Below are positions 42,441 through 50,930 of a DNA stretch of 64,000 nucleotides, one piece after another. Every line of letters starts with the position of its first letter. The stretch's first letter is position 1. The stretch lies in NCBI RefSeq assembly GCF_900129875.1, contig NZ_FQXC01000001.1:372001-436000 (forward strand), written 5' to 3'. Made by a program: the position numbers and the translations under genes. A model generated the notes under the pieces. It was given only the letters and a program-made list of their open reading frames with translations. It searched no databases and was not told the origin of the DNA. The stretch comes from Marivita hallyeonensis. Lineage in GTDB: Bacteria > Pseudomonadota > Alphaproteobacteria > Rhodobacterales > Rhodobacteraceae.

Positions 42441-44240
42441 ATGCCGGACACCAACAGCATACCCGTGAAAAACGAAGAACGGGCGAAATCCAAGAAGCTG
42501 GGCTCATTGTCGGCGCTGTGGCCGTTTCTTGCGCCCTACCGGCTTTTGATGTTCGCAGCGCTCTTTGCGTTGACAGCGACGGCGTGCGTTTCCCTGGTTC
42601 TGCCCATGGCGGTGCGGCGCGTCGTTGACAACTTCAACACAGAAGACGGAGCCCTTCTGGACCTGTACTTCTCAGCCGCTCTGGGCATCGCCGCGCTTCT
42701 CGCCATCGGGACGGCCTTGCGCTATGCGCTGGTCACGCGTTTGGGCGAACGGGTTGTCGCGGATATCCGAAAGGCGGTGTTCGCTCGTGTCATCGGTTTG
42801 AGCCCGACTTTTTTCGAACGTGTCATGACCGGCGAGGTTCTGAGCCGGATCACAACCGACACCACGCTCATCCTAAGCGTGATCGGGTCGTCGATCTCCA
42901 TCGCATTGCGCAACGTGCTGATCTTCTTCGGCGGCATCGTCTTGATGCTGTTCACCTCGGCCAAGCTCACCGGAATGGTCTTGCTGATCGTGCCGGCGGT
43001 TGTGGTGCCCATCCTCGTTCTCGGCCGCAAGATGCGCAAGCTCAGCCGCGAAAACCAGGACTGGATCGCGGCGTCTTCGGGCAACGCGTCAGAGGCACTG
43101 TTGTCGGTCCAGACAGTGCAGGCCTTCACGCACGAGGATATCTCGCGCGGGGCCTTCGATGAGGTGACCGAGAAAAGCTTTGACGCAGCACGTCGTCGGA
43201 TCTGGACCCGCGCTCAGATGACCGCGATTGTTATCTTTCTCGTGTTCACTGGCATTGTTGGTGTGCTCTGGATCGGGGCGACAGACGTGCGCAACGGCAC
43301 GATGTCCGTGGGCTCACTGGTGCAGTTCGTGATCTACGCGGTGATGGTCGCCGGATCGGTGGCAGCCTTGTCCGAGATATTCGGCGAATTGCAGCGCGCG
43401 GCGGGGGCGACTGAACGCTTGGTCGAGTTACTTCATGCCGAAGACACGGTCACCGACCCCGCACATCCGGCGCGATTGCCGGAACCGGTCAAGGGCGAGA
43501 TCGTGTTCGACGACGTGCATTTCGCGTATCCCAGCCGCCCGGGCGTTGCCGCGCTTGATGGCGTCAATCTCACGATCCAGCCCGGTGAAACCGTCGCCGT
43601 GGTCGGCCCGAGTGGCGCGGGGAAGACCACGATCATCCAGCTGATCCAGCGCTTCTACGATCCGGATCGCGGCGAAGTCCGGCTGGATGGCGTTTCCATC
43701 GACGGGCTGAATCGCGATGACTTCCGCAAACACATCGCGCTTGTGCCGCAAGATCCTGTGATCTTTGCAGATTCCGCACGCGAGAACATCCGGTTCGGTC
43801 GTCCTGATGCAACCGATGCCGAGATCGAAGCGGCCGCGAAGGCAGCGGCGGCGCATGAGTTTATCGCGGCGTTGCCGGATGGATATGACAGCTGGCTCGG
43901 CGAGCGTGGAGTGATGCTGTCCGGTGGCCAGAAACAACGCATTGCAATTGCGCGCGCGATCCTGCGTGACGCACCCGTGCTGTTGCTGGATGAGGCGACC
44001 AGTGCGCTGGACGCGGAAAGCGAACGCGCGGTGCAACGCGCCGTCGATGAACTGTCCGAGGGACGGACGACCATCATCGTCGCGCACCGTCTCGCAACGG
44101 TGAAAAAGGCAGATCGCATCATCGTCATGCAGGACGGTCAGGTGGTGGCGACCGGGGCGCACGACGCGCTTGTGTCCGAGGACGGCCTCTACGCGCGGCT
44201 GGCCCGGTTGCAGTTCACCGACGGGATCGCAGCCGAATAG
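42441..44240 (+). CDS. ABC exporter, fused transmembrane and ATPase domains (MsbA/LmrA-like)
   Basis: 599 residues. Six-helix transmembrane domain at about 20-320 (LWPFLAPYRLLMFAALFALTATACVSLVLP...), then the nucleotide-binding domain with Walker A GPSGAGKTT, signature LSGGQKQRIAIARAIL, Walker B VLLLDEATSALDAESE and H-loop IIVAHRLATV. A homodimeric exporter of lipids, drugs or peptides; the substrate is not apparent. It stands between the two pilus-type triplets and after tRNA-Gly, with no obvious partner. Confidence 0.92.
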   Translation: MPDTNSIPVKNEERAKSKKLGSLSALWPFLAPYRLLMFAALFALTATACVSLVLPMAVRRVVDNFNTEDGALLDLYFSAALGIAALLAIGTALRYALVTRLGERVVADIRKAVFARVIGLSPTFFERVMTGEVLSRITTDTTLILSVIGSSISIALRNVLIFFGGIVLMLFTSAKLTGMVLLIVPAVVVPILVLGRKMRKLSRENQDWIAASSGNASEALLSVQTVQAFTHEDISRGAFDEVTEKSFDAARRRIWTRAQMTAIVIFLVFTGIVGVLWIGATDVRNGTMSVGSLVQFVIYAVMVAGSVAALSEIFGELQRAAGATERLVELLHAEDTVTDPAHPARLPEPVKGEIVFDDVHFAYPSRPGVAALDGVNLTIQPGETVAVVGPSGAGKTTIIQLIQRFYDPDRGEVRLDGVSIDGLNRDDFRKHIALVPQDPVIFADSARENIRFGRPDATDAEIEAAAKAAAAHEFIAALPDGYDSWLGERGVMLSGGQKQRIAIARAILRDAPVLLLDEATSALDAESERAVQRAVDELSEGRTTIIVAHRLATVKKADRIIVMQDGQVVATGAHDALVSEDGLYARLARLQFTDGIAAE

Positions 44241-44342
44241 GCGCGAAAGCCATCAAGTCACTCATCGAAATGTCGGTTTTGGCTCTGACAGACCTGCATG
44301 GTCTGCGCGACCTTTGCTGAAAGTGTTTTGCAGGAGGCTGAG

Positions 44343-45293
44343 ATGCGGGTTGGATTTATCGGTCTGGGGGCCGTTGGGGCGAAACTTGCCGGCACATTGG
44401 CGCGCAATGGTGTTGATCTGACGGTCTTCGACCTCGACCCAGCACGCGTCGCGCTTTTGACCGGGCAGGGTGCCAAGGCAGGCGAGGGGCCTGGCCAGAT
44501 CATGCGCGCCTGTGACGTCGTCGTCACGAGCTTGCCCAGCCCGGCGGCGTCTCAGGCGGTGCTTGAGCAGCTTTTGCCGGAAGTCGCGCATGGTAAGACG
44601 TGGATCGAAATGTCCACGACAGATCCCGAGGCGATCAAGCAGCAGGCGCAATCCGTCATAGCGCGCGGCGGACAGGCGGCGGATTGCCCGGTGTCGGGAG
44701 GGTGCCATCGCGCCGCAACCGGCAACATCTCGATCTTCGCAGGGTGCGATCGCGCGACGTTTGAAACCGTTCTCCCCATCCTCACCATTATGGGCCGGCG
44801 CGTCCTGCACACCGGTGATGTGGGATCGGCCAGCGTCTTGAAGGTGATGACCAATTACCTGGCGACCGCGCATCTTGCGACGCTTTGCGAAGCGATGACG
44901 ACGATGGCGGCGCATGGGATCGACCTTGGGACCACATTCGAGGCGATCAAAGCCTCATCAGGCAATTCCTTCGTGCATGAAACCGAAAGCCAGCTGATCC
45001 TCTCGGGGTCGCGCGATGTGGATTTCACGCTGGATCTGGTGCTCAAGGACATTGGTCTGTTTCAAAAACTGGCGGATGATAAGGGCATTCCGCTCGAAAT
45101 GTCGCCGAAGCTGATCGAGATCGTGAAAGACGGTCAGGCCCGCTACGGGGATCGGGCACAGTCGGATCGGCTCATCGAGCGACTGGAAGAGGCCACGGGC
45201 CTTTCAATCCGTGCGCCGGGGTTTCCGCTGGAACTGGTGGACGACGAACCCGAGGAGCGCGGGCACGAGATTGCGCGCGGGCTCTCGCAATAG
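44343..45293 (+). CDS. NAD(P)-dependent beta-hydroxyacid dehydrogenase (3-hydroxyisobutyrate dehydrogenase family)
   Basis: 316 residues. N-terminal dinucleotide fold MRVGFIGLGAVGAKLAGTLARNG with DLDPARV, then the family substrate motif DCPVSGGCHRAATGNISIFAG (usually DAPVSGG) and the catalytic-Lys helix SASVLKVMTNYLATAHLATLCEAM. The start at 44343 has GGAGGCTGAG upstream. It oxidises or reduces a short 3-hydroxy acid; the specific substrate is not clear, and the Cys in DCPVSGG is unusual. Confidence 0.87.
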   Translation: MRVGFIGLGAVGAKLAGTLARNGVDLTVFDLDPARVALLTGQGAKAGEGPGQIMRACDVVVTSLPSPAASQAVLEQLLPEVAHGKTWIEMSTTDPEAIKQQAQSVIARGGQAADCPVSGGCHRAATGNISIFAGCDRATFETVLPILTIMGRRVLHTGDVGSASVLKVMTNYLATAHLATLCEAMTTMAAHGIDLGTTFEAIKASSGNSFVHETESQLILSGSRDVDFTLDLVLKDIGLFQKLADDKGIPLEMSPKLIEIVKDGQARYGDRAQSDRLIERLEEATGLSIRAPGFPLELVDDEPEERGHEIARGLSQ

Positions 45294-45338
45294 ATTTGCG
45301 ATTGGGGTATCGGCACCTCGTCAGGGAAAGGGTGCCGG

Positions 45339-45815
45339 ATGAACGAAGACATTATTGCAGAGGTCGACCCGTCAGGACCGCGCCGGTGGATCGGTATCGG
45401 GATGATGCTGAGCCTTGGCGGGCTTTTGCTGTACATCGCTTTCGCGCAACCCCCCGCAGCTATCGGATGGCAGCTGTTTCTGATCGCACTGGGTCTCTTT
45501 GCCCTTTGGTTTGCGCACCGGTTGCAAGAGGCCACAACGCGCAAGCTCTACCTGACTGAGACAGTGCTCAAGGACAGCGACGGGCGGGTTCTCGTACAGG
45601 TAGATGAGATCGAGAAGGTGGATCGCGGCATGCTGGCTGTGAAGCCATCCAAAGGGTTCATGCTGAAATTGAAAAACCCGGCGCCACGGGCGTGGCAGCC
45701 GGGTTTGTGGTGGCGTCTTGGGCGCCGGGTGGCGGTCGGCGGGGTGACGCCAGGAGGTCAGACCCGCCCTATGGCCGACATCATCGCAGTGATGATATCC
45801 AAGCGAGAGGGATAG
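45339..45815 (+). CDS. Two-helix membrane protein of unknown function
   Basis: 158 residues. Two hydrophobic helices at about 15-35 (WIGIGMMLSLGGLLLYIAF) and 44-62 (WQLFLIALGLFALWFAH). A cytoplasmic domain follows with ETVLKDSDGRVLVQVDEIEKVDRGMLAVKPSKGFMLKLK and RRVAVGGVTPGGQTRPMADIIAVMI. The latter resembles PH-like domains of DUF-type membrane proteins. No family named with confidence. Converges on the second triplet with a gap of 3 nt. Confidence 0.75.
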   Translation: MNEDIIAEVDPSGPRRWIGIGMMLSLGGLLLYIAFAQPPAAIGWQLFLIALGLFALWFAHRLQEATTRKLYLTETVLKDSDGRVLVQVDEIEKVDRGMLAVKPSKGFMLKLKNPAPRAWQPGLWWRLGRRVAVGGVTPGGQTRPMADIIAVMISKREG

Positions 45816-45818
45816 GCG

Positions 45819-46577
45819 TTACGTGCTGCCGTTTGTCCCGCTATTCTTTTTGCCCTTGCCGTTGCCACCTTTGGCGTCACCGGTGCAGGACGGATCGGTC
45901 GAGCCTTCGTCGGCGTTCTCCGCGTTGTTGTTGCAGAGCGAGCCTCCAGGCGCATCCTGATCACCATTGCCCCAGCCGTTGTTCTGCCAGCGCTTGTCCG
46001 AACCATCGTTGATGCCTTCGAAGATCAACTGCGGCGCAAAGCGCGGACGGGTGAACGAGTAGGTCGCGATGTCGAAGGTTTCGAGTCCCACCGGCGAAAA
46101 GGTCGGCACGTAAAGGTCACGGGTTTCGACAAGGATGGTTTGGTCACCCGGCGCCAAAATCGGCAGGCGCGGGATGTATGTCGCCATGTCACCGTCGACC
46201 AGTGCAGACCAGTCACCGCGGGCCTTCGACCAGACCAGTTCGTACTGGCCGTTGTTGCCGCCGTTGTTTTCGGTGTACTGCACAACCGAGATACGAAGAT
46301 CCACATCGTCGCCGCTGGCCTTGGTCAGGTGGAAGAGCAGGTTCCGGGCGTTGTCGATATAGGCTTCGTTCAACATATCCGTCTCACGAGACAGGATGTC
46401 GCCGATGGTGTAGTTGGCCTTCTGGTTCACGCTTTGCTGACGCATCACGTCGAAGAATACCCAGGACACGGCAAACAGGACCAGCAGGGTTGGGAAGACA
46501 ATCATCGCTTCAACGCTGATGTTGCCCCGTTCGTCACGCCCAAAGCGAGTGGTGGCGTTTTTGATTGTTCTAGACAT
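45819..46577 (-). CDS. TadE/TadF-like pilus assembly protein, copy 2, with C-terminal Cys module
   Basis: 252 residues. RDERGNISVEAMIVFPTLLVLFAVSWVFFDVMR is the pilin-like helix. The middle is homologous to 41496-42077 (NYTIGDILSRETD, ISVVQYT, FTRPRFAPQLIF). The extra 60 residues begin with the 26-residue Cys module (45906-45983) and end in a Gly/Lys/Asn-rich low-complexity tail (DAKGGNGKGKKNSGTNGST). Its start shares one base with the tadE stop. In copy 1 of the triplet the module is in a different gene, the VWA protein. Confidence 0.86.
   Translation of the reverse strand: MSRTIKNATTRFGRDERGNISVEAMIVFPTLLVLFAVSWVFFDVMRQQSVNQKANYTIGDILSRETDMLNEAYIDNARNLLFHLTKASGDDVDLRISVVQYTENNGGNNGQYELVWSKARGDWSALVDGDMATYIPRLPILAPGDQTILVETRDLYVPTFSPVGLETFDIATYSFTRPRFAPQLIFEGINDGSDKRWQNNGWGNGDQDAPGGSLCNNNAENADEGSTDPSCTGDAKGGNGKGKKNSGTNGST
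45906..45983 (-). repeat. 26-codon Cys module, copy B (in TadF-like protein 2)
   Basis: Minus strand encodes the same 26 residues as 39635-39712. The partner Cys (45885-45887) also sits 16 residues after the first, so C-x15-C is kept although the residues between module end and second Cys differ. Confidence 0.92.
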
Positions 46578-47116
46578 TAGAACGGCTCCTGTACAAAGGC
46601 CGCGAAGGACACGAGGGCGGTATACCCGGCATTATCCTTGGGCAGAGCGCTTGCCAGGGCGCCGGTCGGAACGATCGGCTTGTACTTGTAGCAAGCGCGG
46701 AGGAACATCAGTTCGTTGGGGGTACCCGGCGCGAACTGACGCAGGGGGCGCACGGGCTGCGATACGTCTTCACAGTCCGCGATCTGTTCCGGTGTGCTCC
46801 AGTCACGCAGGCTCATCGGGATCATCTCGAGGCGCAGCATCGAGTCGCAATCCAAAAGAACCGGCGCACTGTCGCAAATCATCACCTTGAGGTCATCGTG
46901 GCTCAGGTTCTCACCTGTACCAAGGCGCACCTCGCGGACGGCTGCATCCAGACCACGCTCAAGTTGCGTGTGGCGGATGGACAAGGCCCCCATCTCAAGT
47001 CCGGCGACGATGATCCCGATGAACATCGGAGTCCAAAGTGCGAACGGGACCAGTTGTATGGCACCGCTTTCCTCGCGCAGAAAACGGCCCAGGCGGGTAG
47101 AAAAACGGCGGATCAT
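46577..47116 (-). CDS. TadE-like pilus assembly protein, copy 2
   Basis: 179 residues. N-terminal REESGAIQLVPFALWTPMFIGIIVAGLEMGA is a TadE-type helix, though IEF is replaced by IQL, so the conserved Glu of TadE is not in its usual place. The periplasmic part matches 40954-41490 in length and Cys spacing (ICDSAPVLLDCDSM, ADCEDV, LRACYKY) and ends AAFVQEPF against SAFVQEPR. Overlaps the VWA gene by 4 nt. Confidence 0.86.
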   Translation of the reverse strand: MIRRFSTRLGRFLREESGAIQLVPFALWTPMFIGIIVAGLEMGALSIRHTQLERGLDAAVREVRLGTGENLSHDDLKVMICDSAPVLLDCDSMLRLEMIPMSLRDWSTPEQIADCEDVSQPVRPLRQFAPGTPNELMFLRACYKYKPIVPTGALASALPKDNAGYTALVSFAAFVQEPF

Positions 47117-48759
47117 TGTGTCAACCTCAGCTGGTCGATGGTCCGGGCAATCGCCTGGAACGCATCGGAGATTTCAAGGCCTTCCACGGGGAAGTAGTGA
47201 GCCGGCGAGGAGGCACAGTCGCGCATTGCGGCCTGACCTTCGTCGGGAGCTTCGAAGCCAATGGCGAAGACAGTGATGTCCGCTTCACGTGCCCGGGCAC
47301 AGATCGTGGACAGACGTGCGTCCGCCTCGCTGCCTGTGACAATCGGGTCGTAGGCGTAGTACGCGTCATAGTATTCCTGGTAGGATACCATTCCATCATA
47401 GTACGGCGTGCGGAAGAACTTATTGCCAAAGGCGCGGGTGCCCCAGCGTGCAAAGACTTCTGCGTTGGACATGCGACGGGCGTTTACGCCACCATCCGGC
47501 TGTTCCTGATACCGCTGGTTCCACGAGTTGTTCCGCTCGTGATCCCAGTAGTATGTATCGTAATCGATCTTGTGCGAGAAGCGATCGTTCGTCGGATCGG
47601 TGTCACCCAGATCGTTGATGTAGATGTTCGACATGCCCGACGCGTATTCCGGTGCAAGGTCGTACTGGGTGGTGTTCATCCCGTCCGTCATGACAACGGC
47701 GATCTTCAGAGCGCTTGGCTCATCATAGGCGAACGGACGTCCGCTTGCTTCGGGCACGACATCGCCACTTCCGATCAGCGCATTGACCACCGGGCGCGAT
47801 GCCGGATCAAGAAGGGCCACGCCCCACTTCATCCCAAGATCGATCGCGGTGTTGCCGCCTGCACCAAGCGTGTCGATGAAGTCTTTCAGACCCAACTTGT
47901 CGTTGCTGTGCGCAACGATGTTGCCGTAGTCATCCATCGGGCACCACGATGCCGGAGTAACGGTCGTGTACTTGTTGGTTGTGTACGGATCGAAGTGCGA
48001 AAGACGCTGCAGTTCAGCCGTGGGCGAAATGCTGCGCGAGGTAAAAGCCTCGTCCGGGAAAATCGCACAATTCGACATGTCGTGCTCTTCTGTCAAATTG
48101 TAGAGCGGTGCCAGCGTCGACCCGAGGTTCACGGTCGCGTTGTAGGGCACGATGCTGATCGTCGTCAGACCCGGGTCATCATTGTTGATGACCGTATCGA
48201 CAAATTCCTTTGCCGCAGTCCGCAGATTTTCGATCTTCATGTCCCGGCCCATCGACCCGGAAATGTCGAGCACCAGCGAAATCTCGATTTCAGAGATGCG
48301 TTCTTCCGCTTGCGATATGCCAACGGCCTGCATTTCCTGAACATCCAGCAACTTGAGGAAGTTGGTCGGGAATACCTCTCGGGCTTCCGCGGTCACGCTC
48401 CGGTAGTTCAGACCCTCGGTGATGGTCACGCTGGTCAGGGCGTCTGGCATCAGCATCTTGTCGAAGTAGTCCTCGACGACGAGGGCCGGATCGACACGCT
48501 GCTCAAGGTCAGCCGCGGCAAGTACCGCGCGGTCAAGTGTGTTCTGGAGGCGGGTACGTTCCACTTCCGACTGAATCATGTCGATCCCAACGCCACCGAA
48601 CACCATCATCATCATGGCGCCGCTGATTGCGAACAGGGACATGTTGCCATCAGTTTCCCGGCTGAAGCGGTTGAGCTGCGATGCCACGGAGGACCGCAGC
48701 ATCGCCTTTTTCCGTTTCACGACCGGCAGCCCTGGCAGAAGGTTGCTTAGTCCGATCAT
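47113..48759 (-). CDS. TadG-like pilus assembly protein with von Willebrand A domain, copy 2
   Basis: 548 residues. The leader RETDGNMSLFAISGAMMMMVFGGVGIDMI forms one helix. The VWA domain starts at IEISLVLDISGSMGRD, with VVMTDGMNTTQYD and ITVFAIGFEAPDEGQ later. The end SDAFQAIARTIDQLRLTQ parallels SDAFDMVARQINNLRLIQ in copy 1. It lacks the Cys module and is about 100 residues shorter. AGAGGTAACGA precedes the ATG at 48759. First gene of the minus-strand triplet. Confidence 0.88.
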   Translation of the reverse strand: MIGLSNLLPGLPVVKRKKAMLRSSVASQLNRFSRETDGNMSLFAISGAMMMMVFGGVGIDMIQSEVERTRLQNTLDRAVLAAADLEQRVDPALVVEDYFDKMLMPDALTSVTITEGLNYRSVTAEAREVFPTNFLKLLDVQEMQAVGISQAEERISEIEISLVLDISGSMGRDMKIENLRTAAKEFVDTVINNDDPGLTTISIVPYNATVNLGSTLAPLYNLTEEHDMSNCAIFPDEAFTSRSISPTAELQRLSHFDPYTTNKYTTVTPASWCPMDDYGNIVAHSNDKLGLKDFIDTLGAGGNTAIDLGMKWGVALLDPASRPVVNALIGSGDVVPEASGRPFAYDEPSALKIAVVMTDGMNTTQYDLAPEYASGMSNIYINDLGDTDPTNDRFSHKIDYDTYYWDHERNNSWNQRYQEQPDGGVNARRMSNAEVFARWGTRAFGNKFFRTPYYDGMVSYQEYYDAYYAYDPIVTGSEADARLSTICARAREADITVFAIGFEAPDEGQAAMRDCASSPAHYFPVEGLEISDAFQAIARTIDQLRLTQ

Positions 48760-49053
48760 TCGTTACCTCTTTCCCGCCATCTGGACGGTCTGACACCCCA
48801 CTTAGATTTTGGAAGAAATGAAGGCAGAAGGCGGCAACATTGAGGCGCGAATTGTGGAAAATTTGAGGAGTATATTGAAATTAAGGGATAATTCCGTGGG
48901 CGACCGCCATACTGATGCCCAAGACGAAACAGTCGCCGCGAATTTGGCCAAAAGGCTCCGAAAGTTTTCGAAGAGAAGACCGTGCCAAGTTAACGAACCT
49001 GTCATAGAGTCGCTCTTAACAACGGGGAAACACCCGCATCTTGGGAGGGACAT
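48760..49053. other. Intergenic region between triplet 2 and glutamate dehydrogenase 2
   Basis: 294 nt, AT-rich in its first half. Divergent promoters for the pilus triplet and the dehydrogenase must lie here. Two TTAAC half-sites are present but their 21-nt spacing does not match the CtrA TTAA-N7-TTAA pattern. No gene seen. Confidence 0.45.
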
Positions 49054-50490
49054 ATGAGTATGACGCCGGCAAATGAGCCGACATTCCGTGAATCGGTCGA
49101 TTTGATGTTCAACCGCGCCGTGGCGCTGATGGACTTGCCGCCGGGTCTCGAAGAGAAGATCCGCGTCTGCAACTCGACCTATACGGTGCGCTTTGGCGTG
49201 CGGCTGCGGGGACAGATCAGAACCTTCACGGGTTACCGTTCCGTCCACTCCGAACACATGGAGCCTGTGAAAGGCGGTATCCGTTTCGCCACATCGGTGA
49301 ACCAGGATGAGGTCGAAGCGCTTGCCGCTTTGATGACATACAAATGCGCGCTGGTCGAAGCGCCGTTCGGCGGATCGAAAGGGGGCCTGTGCATCGATCC
49401 CCGCGAATACGACGAGCACGAGATGGAACAGATCACTCGTCGCTTTGCCTACGAACTGGCAAAACGCGATATGATCCATCCCGCTCAAAACGTCCCGGCT
49501 CCGGATATGGGCACGGGTGAACGGGAAATGGCATGGATCGCGGATCAGTACGCGCGCATGAACACCACCGATATCAACGCGCGGGCCTGTGTGACCGGTA
49601 AACCGCTCAACGCGGGCGGTATCTCGGGCCGGGTCGAGGCCACCGGCCGCGGGGTGCAATATGCCCTGCGTGAGTTCTTCCGAAGTCCAGACGACAAAAA
49701 GGCGGCGAATTTGGCCGGTTCACTCGACGGTAAGCGGGTGGTGGTTCAGGGCCTTGGCAACGTGGGTTACCACGCCGCCAAGTTTCTGCAGTCCGAAGAC
49801 GGCTGCAAGATCATCGGGATCATCGAACACGACGGCGCACTCTTTAATGAGGTTGGTCTCGATGTGGACGCGGTGCGCGATTGGATCGTGAAGCACGGTG
49901 GGGTCACCGGGTTTCCTGACGCTGCGCATACGGCAGAAGGCGCATCGGTGCTTGAATCCGATTGCGACATTCTGATCCCCGCAGCCTTGGAAGGTGTCAT
50001 CAACCTGACAAATGCCAAGAACATCCAGGCTCCGCTGATCATCGAGGCGGCCAATGGACCGATAACTGCCGGCGCTGACGACATCCTGCGGGGCAAGGGC
50101 ACCGTTATCATTCCCGACATGTATGCAAACGCGGGCGGCGTGACAGTTTCCTACTTCGAGTGGGTCAAGAACCTGAGCCATATTCGGTTCGGCCGAATGC
50201 AGCGCCGACAAGAAGAGGCGCGTCACCAGTTGGTCATCGACGAATTGCAGCGGCTTGACGACATGCTCGGTGACGCGTGGTCGATGACGCCGGACTTCAA
50301 GGAGAAGTACCTGCGCGGCGCGGATGAACTGGAACTCGTAAGGTCCGGCCTCGATGACACGATGCGCATCGCGTACCAATCCATGCGAGAGATGTGGCAC
50401 AGCCGGGAAGATGTACAGGATTTGCGTACCGCCGCCTACATCGTCTCGATCAGCAAGGTCGCGGCAAGCTATCGCGCCAAGGGCCTCTGA
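49054..50490 (+). CDS. Glu/Leu/Phe/Val dehydrogenase family protein (NAD-type glutamate dehydrogenase)
   Basis: 478 residues. Substrate site VKGGIRFATSVNQDEVEALAALMTYKCALVEAPFGGSKGGL contains the catalytic Lys region; VPAPDMGTGEREMAWIADQY follows. The nucleotide fold begins RVVVQGLGNVGYHAAKFL, ending in IIEHDGA, where an acidic residue suggests NAD preference. It probably degrades glutamate to 2-oxoglutarate and ammonia. GGGAGGGACAT precedes the ATG. Distinct from the 447-residue NADP-type enzyme at 13.1 kb. Confidence 0.92.
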   Translation: MSMTPANEPTFRESVDLMFNRAVALMDLPPGLEEKIRVCNSTYTVRFGVRLRGQIRTFTGYRSVHSEHMEPVKGGIRFATSVNQDEVEALAALMTYKCALVEAPFGGSKGGLCIDPREYDEHEMEQITRRFAYELAKRDMIHPAQNVPAPDMGTGEREMAWIADQYARMNTTDINARACVTGKPLNAGGISGRVEATGRGVQYALREFFRSPDDKKAANLAGSLDGKRVVVQGLGNVGYHAAKFLQSEDGCKIIGIIEHDGALFNEVGLDVDAVRDWIVKHGGVTGFPDAAHTAEGASVLESDCDILIPAALEGVINLTNAKNIQAPLIIEAANGPITAGADDILRGKGTVIIPDMYANAGGVTVSYFEWVKNLSHIRFGRMQRRQEEARHQLVIDELQRLDDMLGDAWSMTPDFKEKYLRGADELELVRSGLDDTMRIAYQSMREMWHSREDVQDLRTAAYIVSISKVAASYRAKGL

Positions 50491-50561
50491 CGGATGACAA
50501 GCCCGGTGGGCTGCGCTACGTGTCGATCCAACACTGACGCTGCCCATCGAACGAGGACACC

Positions 50562-50870
50562 ATGATCCGTACTGCCTTTGCCACCTGCGCTCTTGTGCTG
50601 AGCCTGGCTTCGCCGACTGTTGCGCAGAACGCCGCGAAAGAGGCCGAGTGCCGTAAGCAGGGGCAAATCGCGACCAACATCATGTCGGAACGCAAGTCGG
50701 GCTCAAACGCGCGCCGGGCAGAGCGTCGGGTGATCCGCTCGCTGCCGGATGATGCCAATAATTACGAGGTCGCCATTCCAGCGCTGGTTGCATGGATCTA
50801 CTCGCTGCCCGAAGACCAGATGACCCCGGAGGTCAGCAACGCGCTCTATCAAGCTTGCCTCGCGCAATAA
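50562..50870 (+). CDS. Small secreted protein of unknown function
   Basis: 102 residues. A signal peptide at about 1-21 (MIRTAFATCALVLSLASPTVAQ) precedes a mature domain with two Cys (AECRKQ, YQACLAQ) that could close a disulfide, and a conserved-looking segment ADDANNYEVAIPALVAWIYSLP-like in composition. CGAGGACACC lies upstream of the ATG. No family recognised. It lies between glutamate dehydrogenase 2 and dnaG on the same strand. Confidence 0.7.
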   Translation: MIRTAFATCALVLSLASPTVAQNAAKEAECRKQGQIATNIMSERKSGSNARRAERRVIRSLPDDANNYEVAIPALVAWIYSLPEDQMTPEVSNALYQACLAQ

Positions 50871-50930
50871 GCTGGCCTGACGGGTTTGCTGCCACTGGAC
50901 TCTCGGTGGCGCAGTACCGATATTCTTGCA

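Noticed and set aside
47116-48750. Long plus-strand open frame of 544 codons opposite TadG-like gene 2
   Set aside because: Exact mirror of a gene with clear VWA motifs; translation is rich in His, Arg and Cys with no recognisable domain. Codon bias explains the open antisense frame.
48760-49053. CtrA binding site from TTAAC half-sites
   Set aside because: The two half-sites are 21 nt apart, not the 7 nt of the CtrA box.
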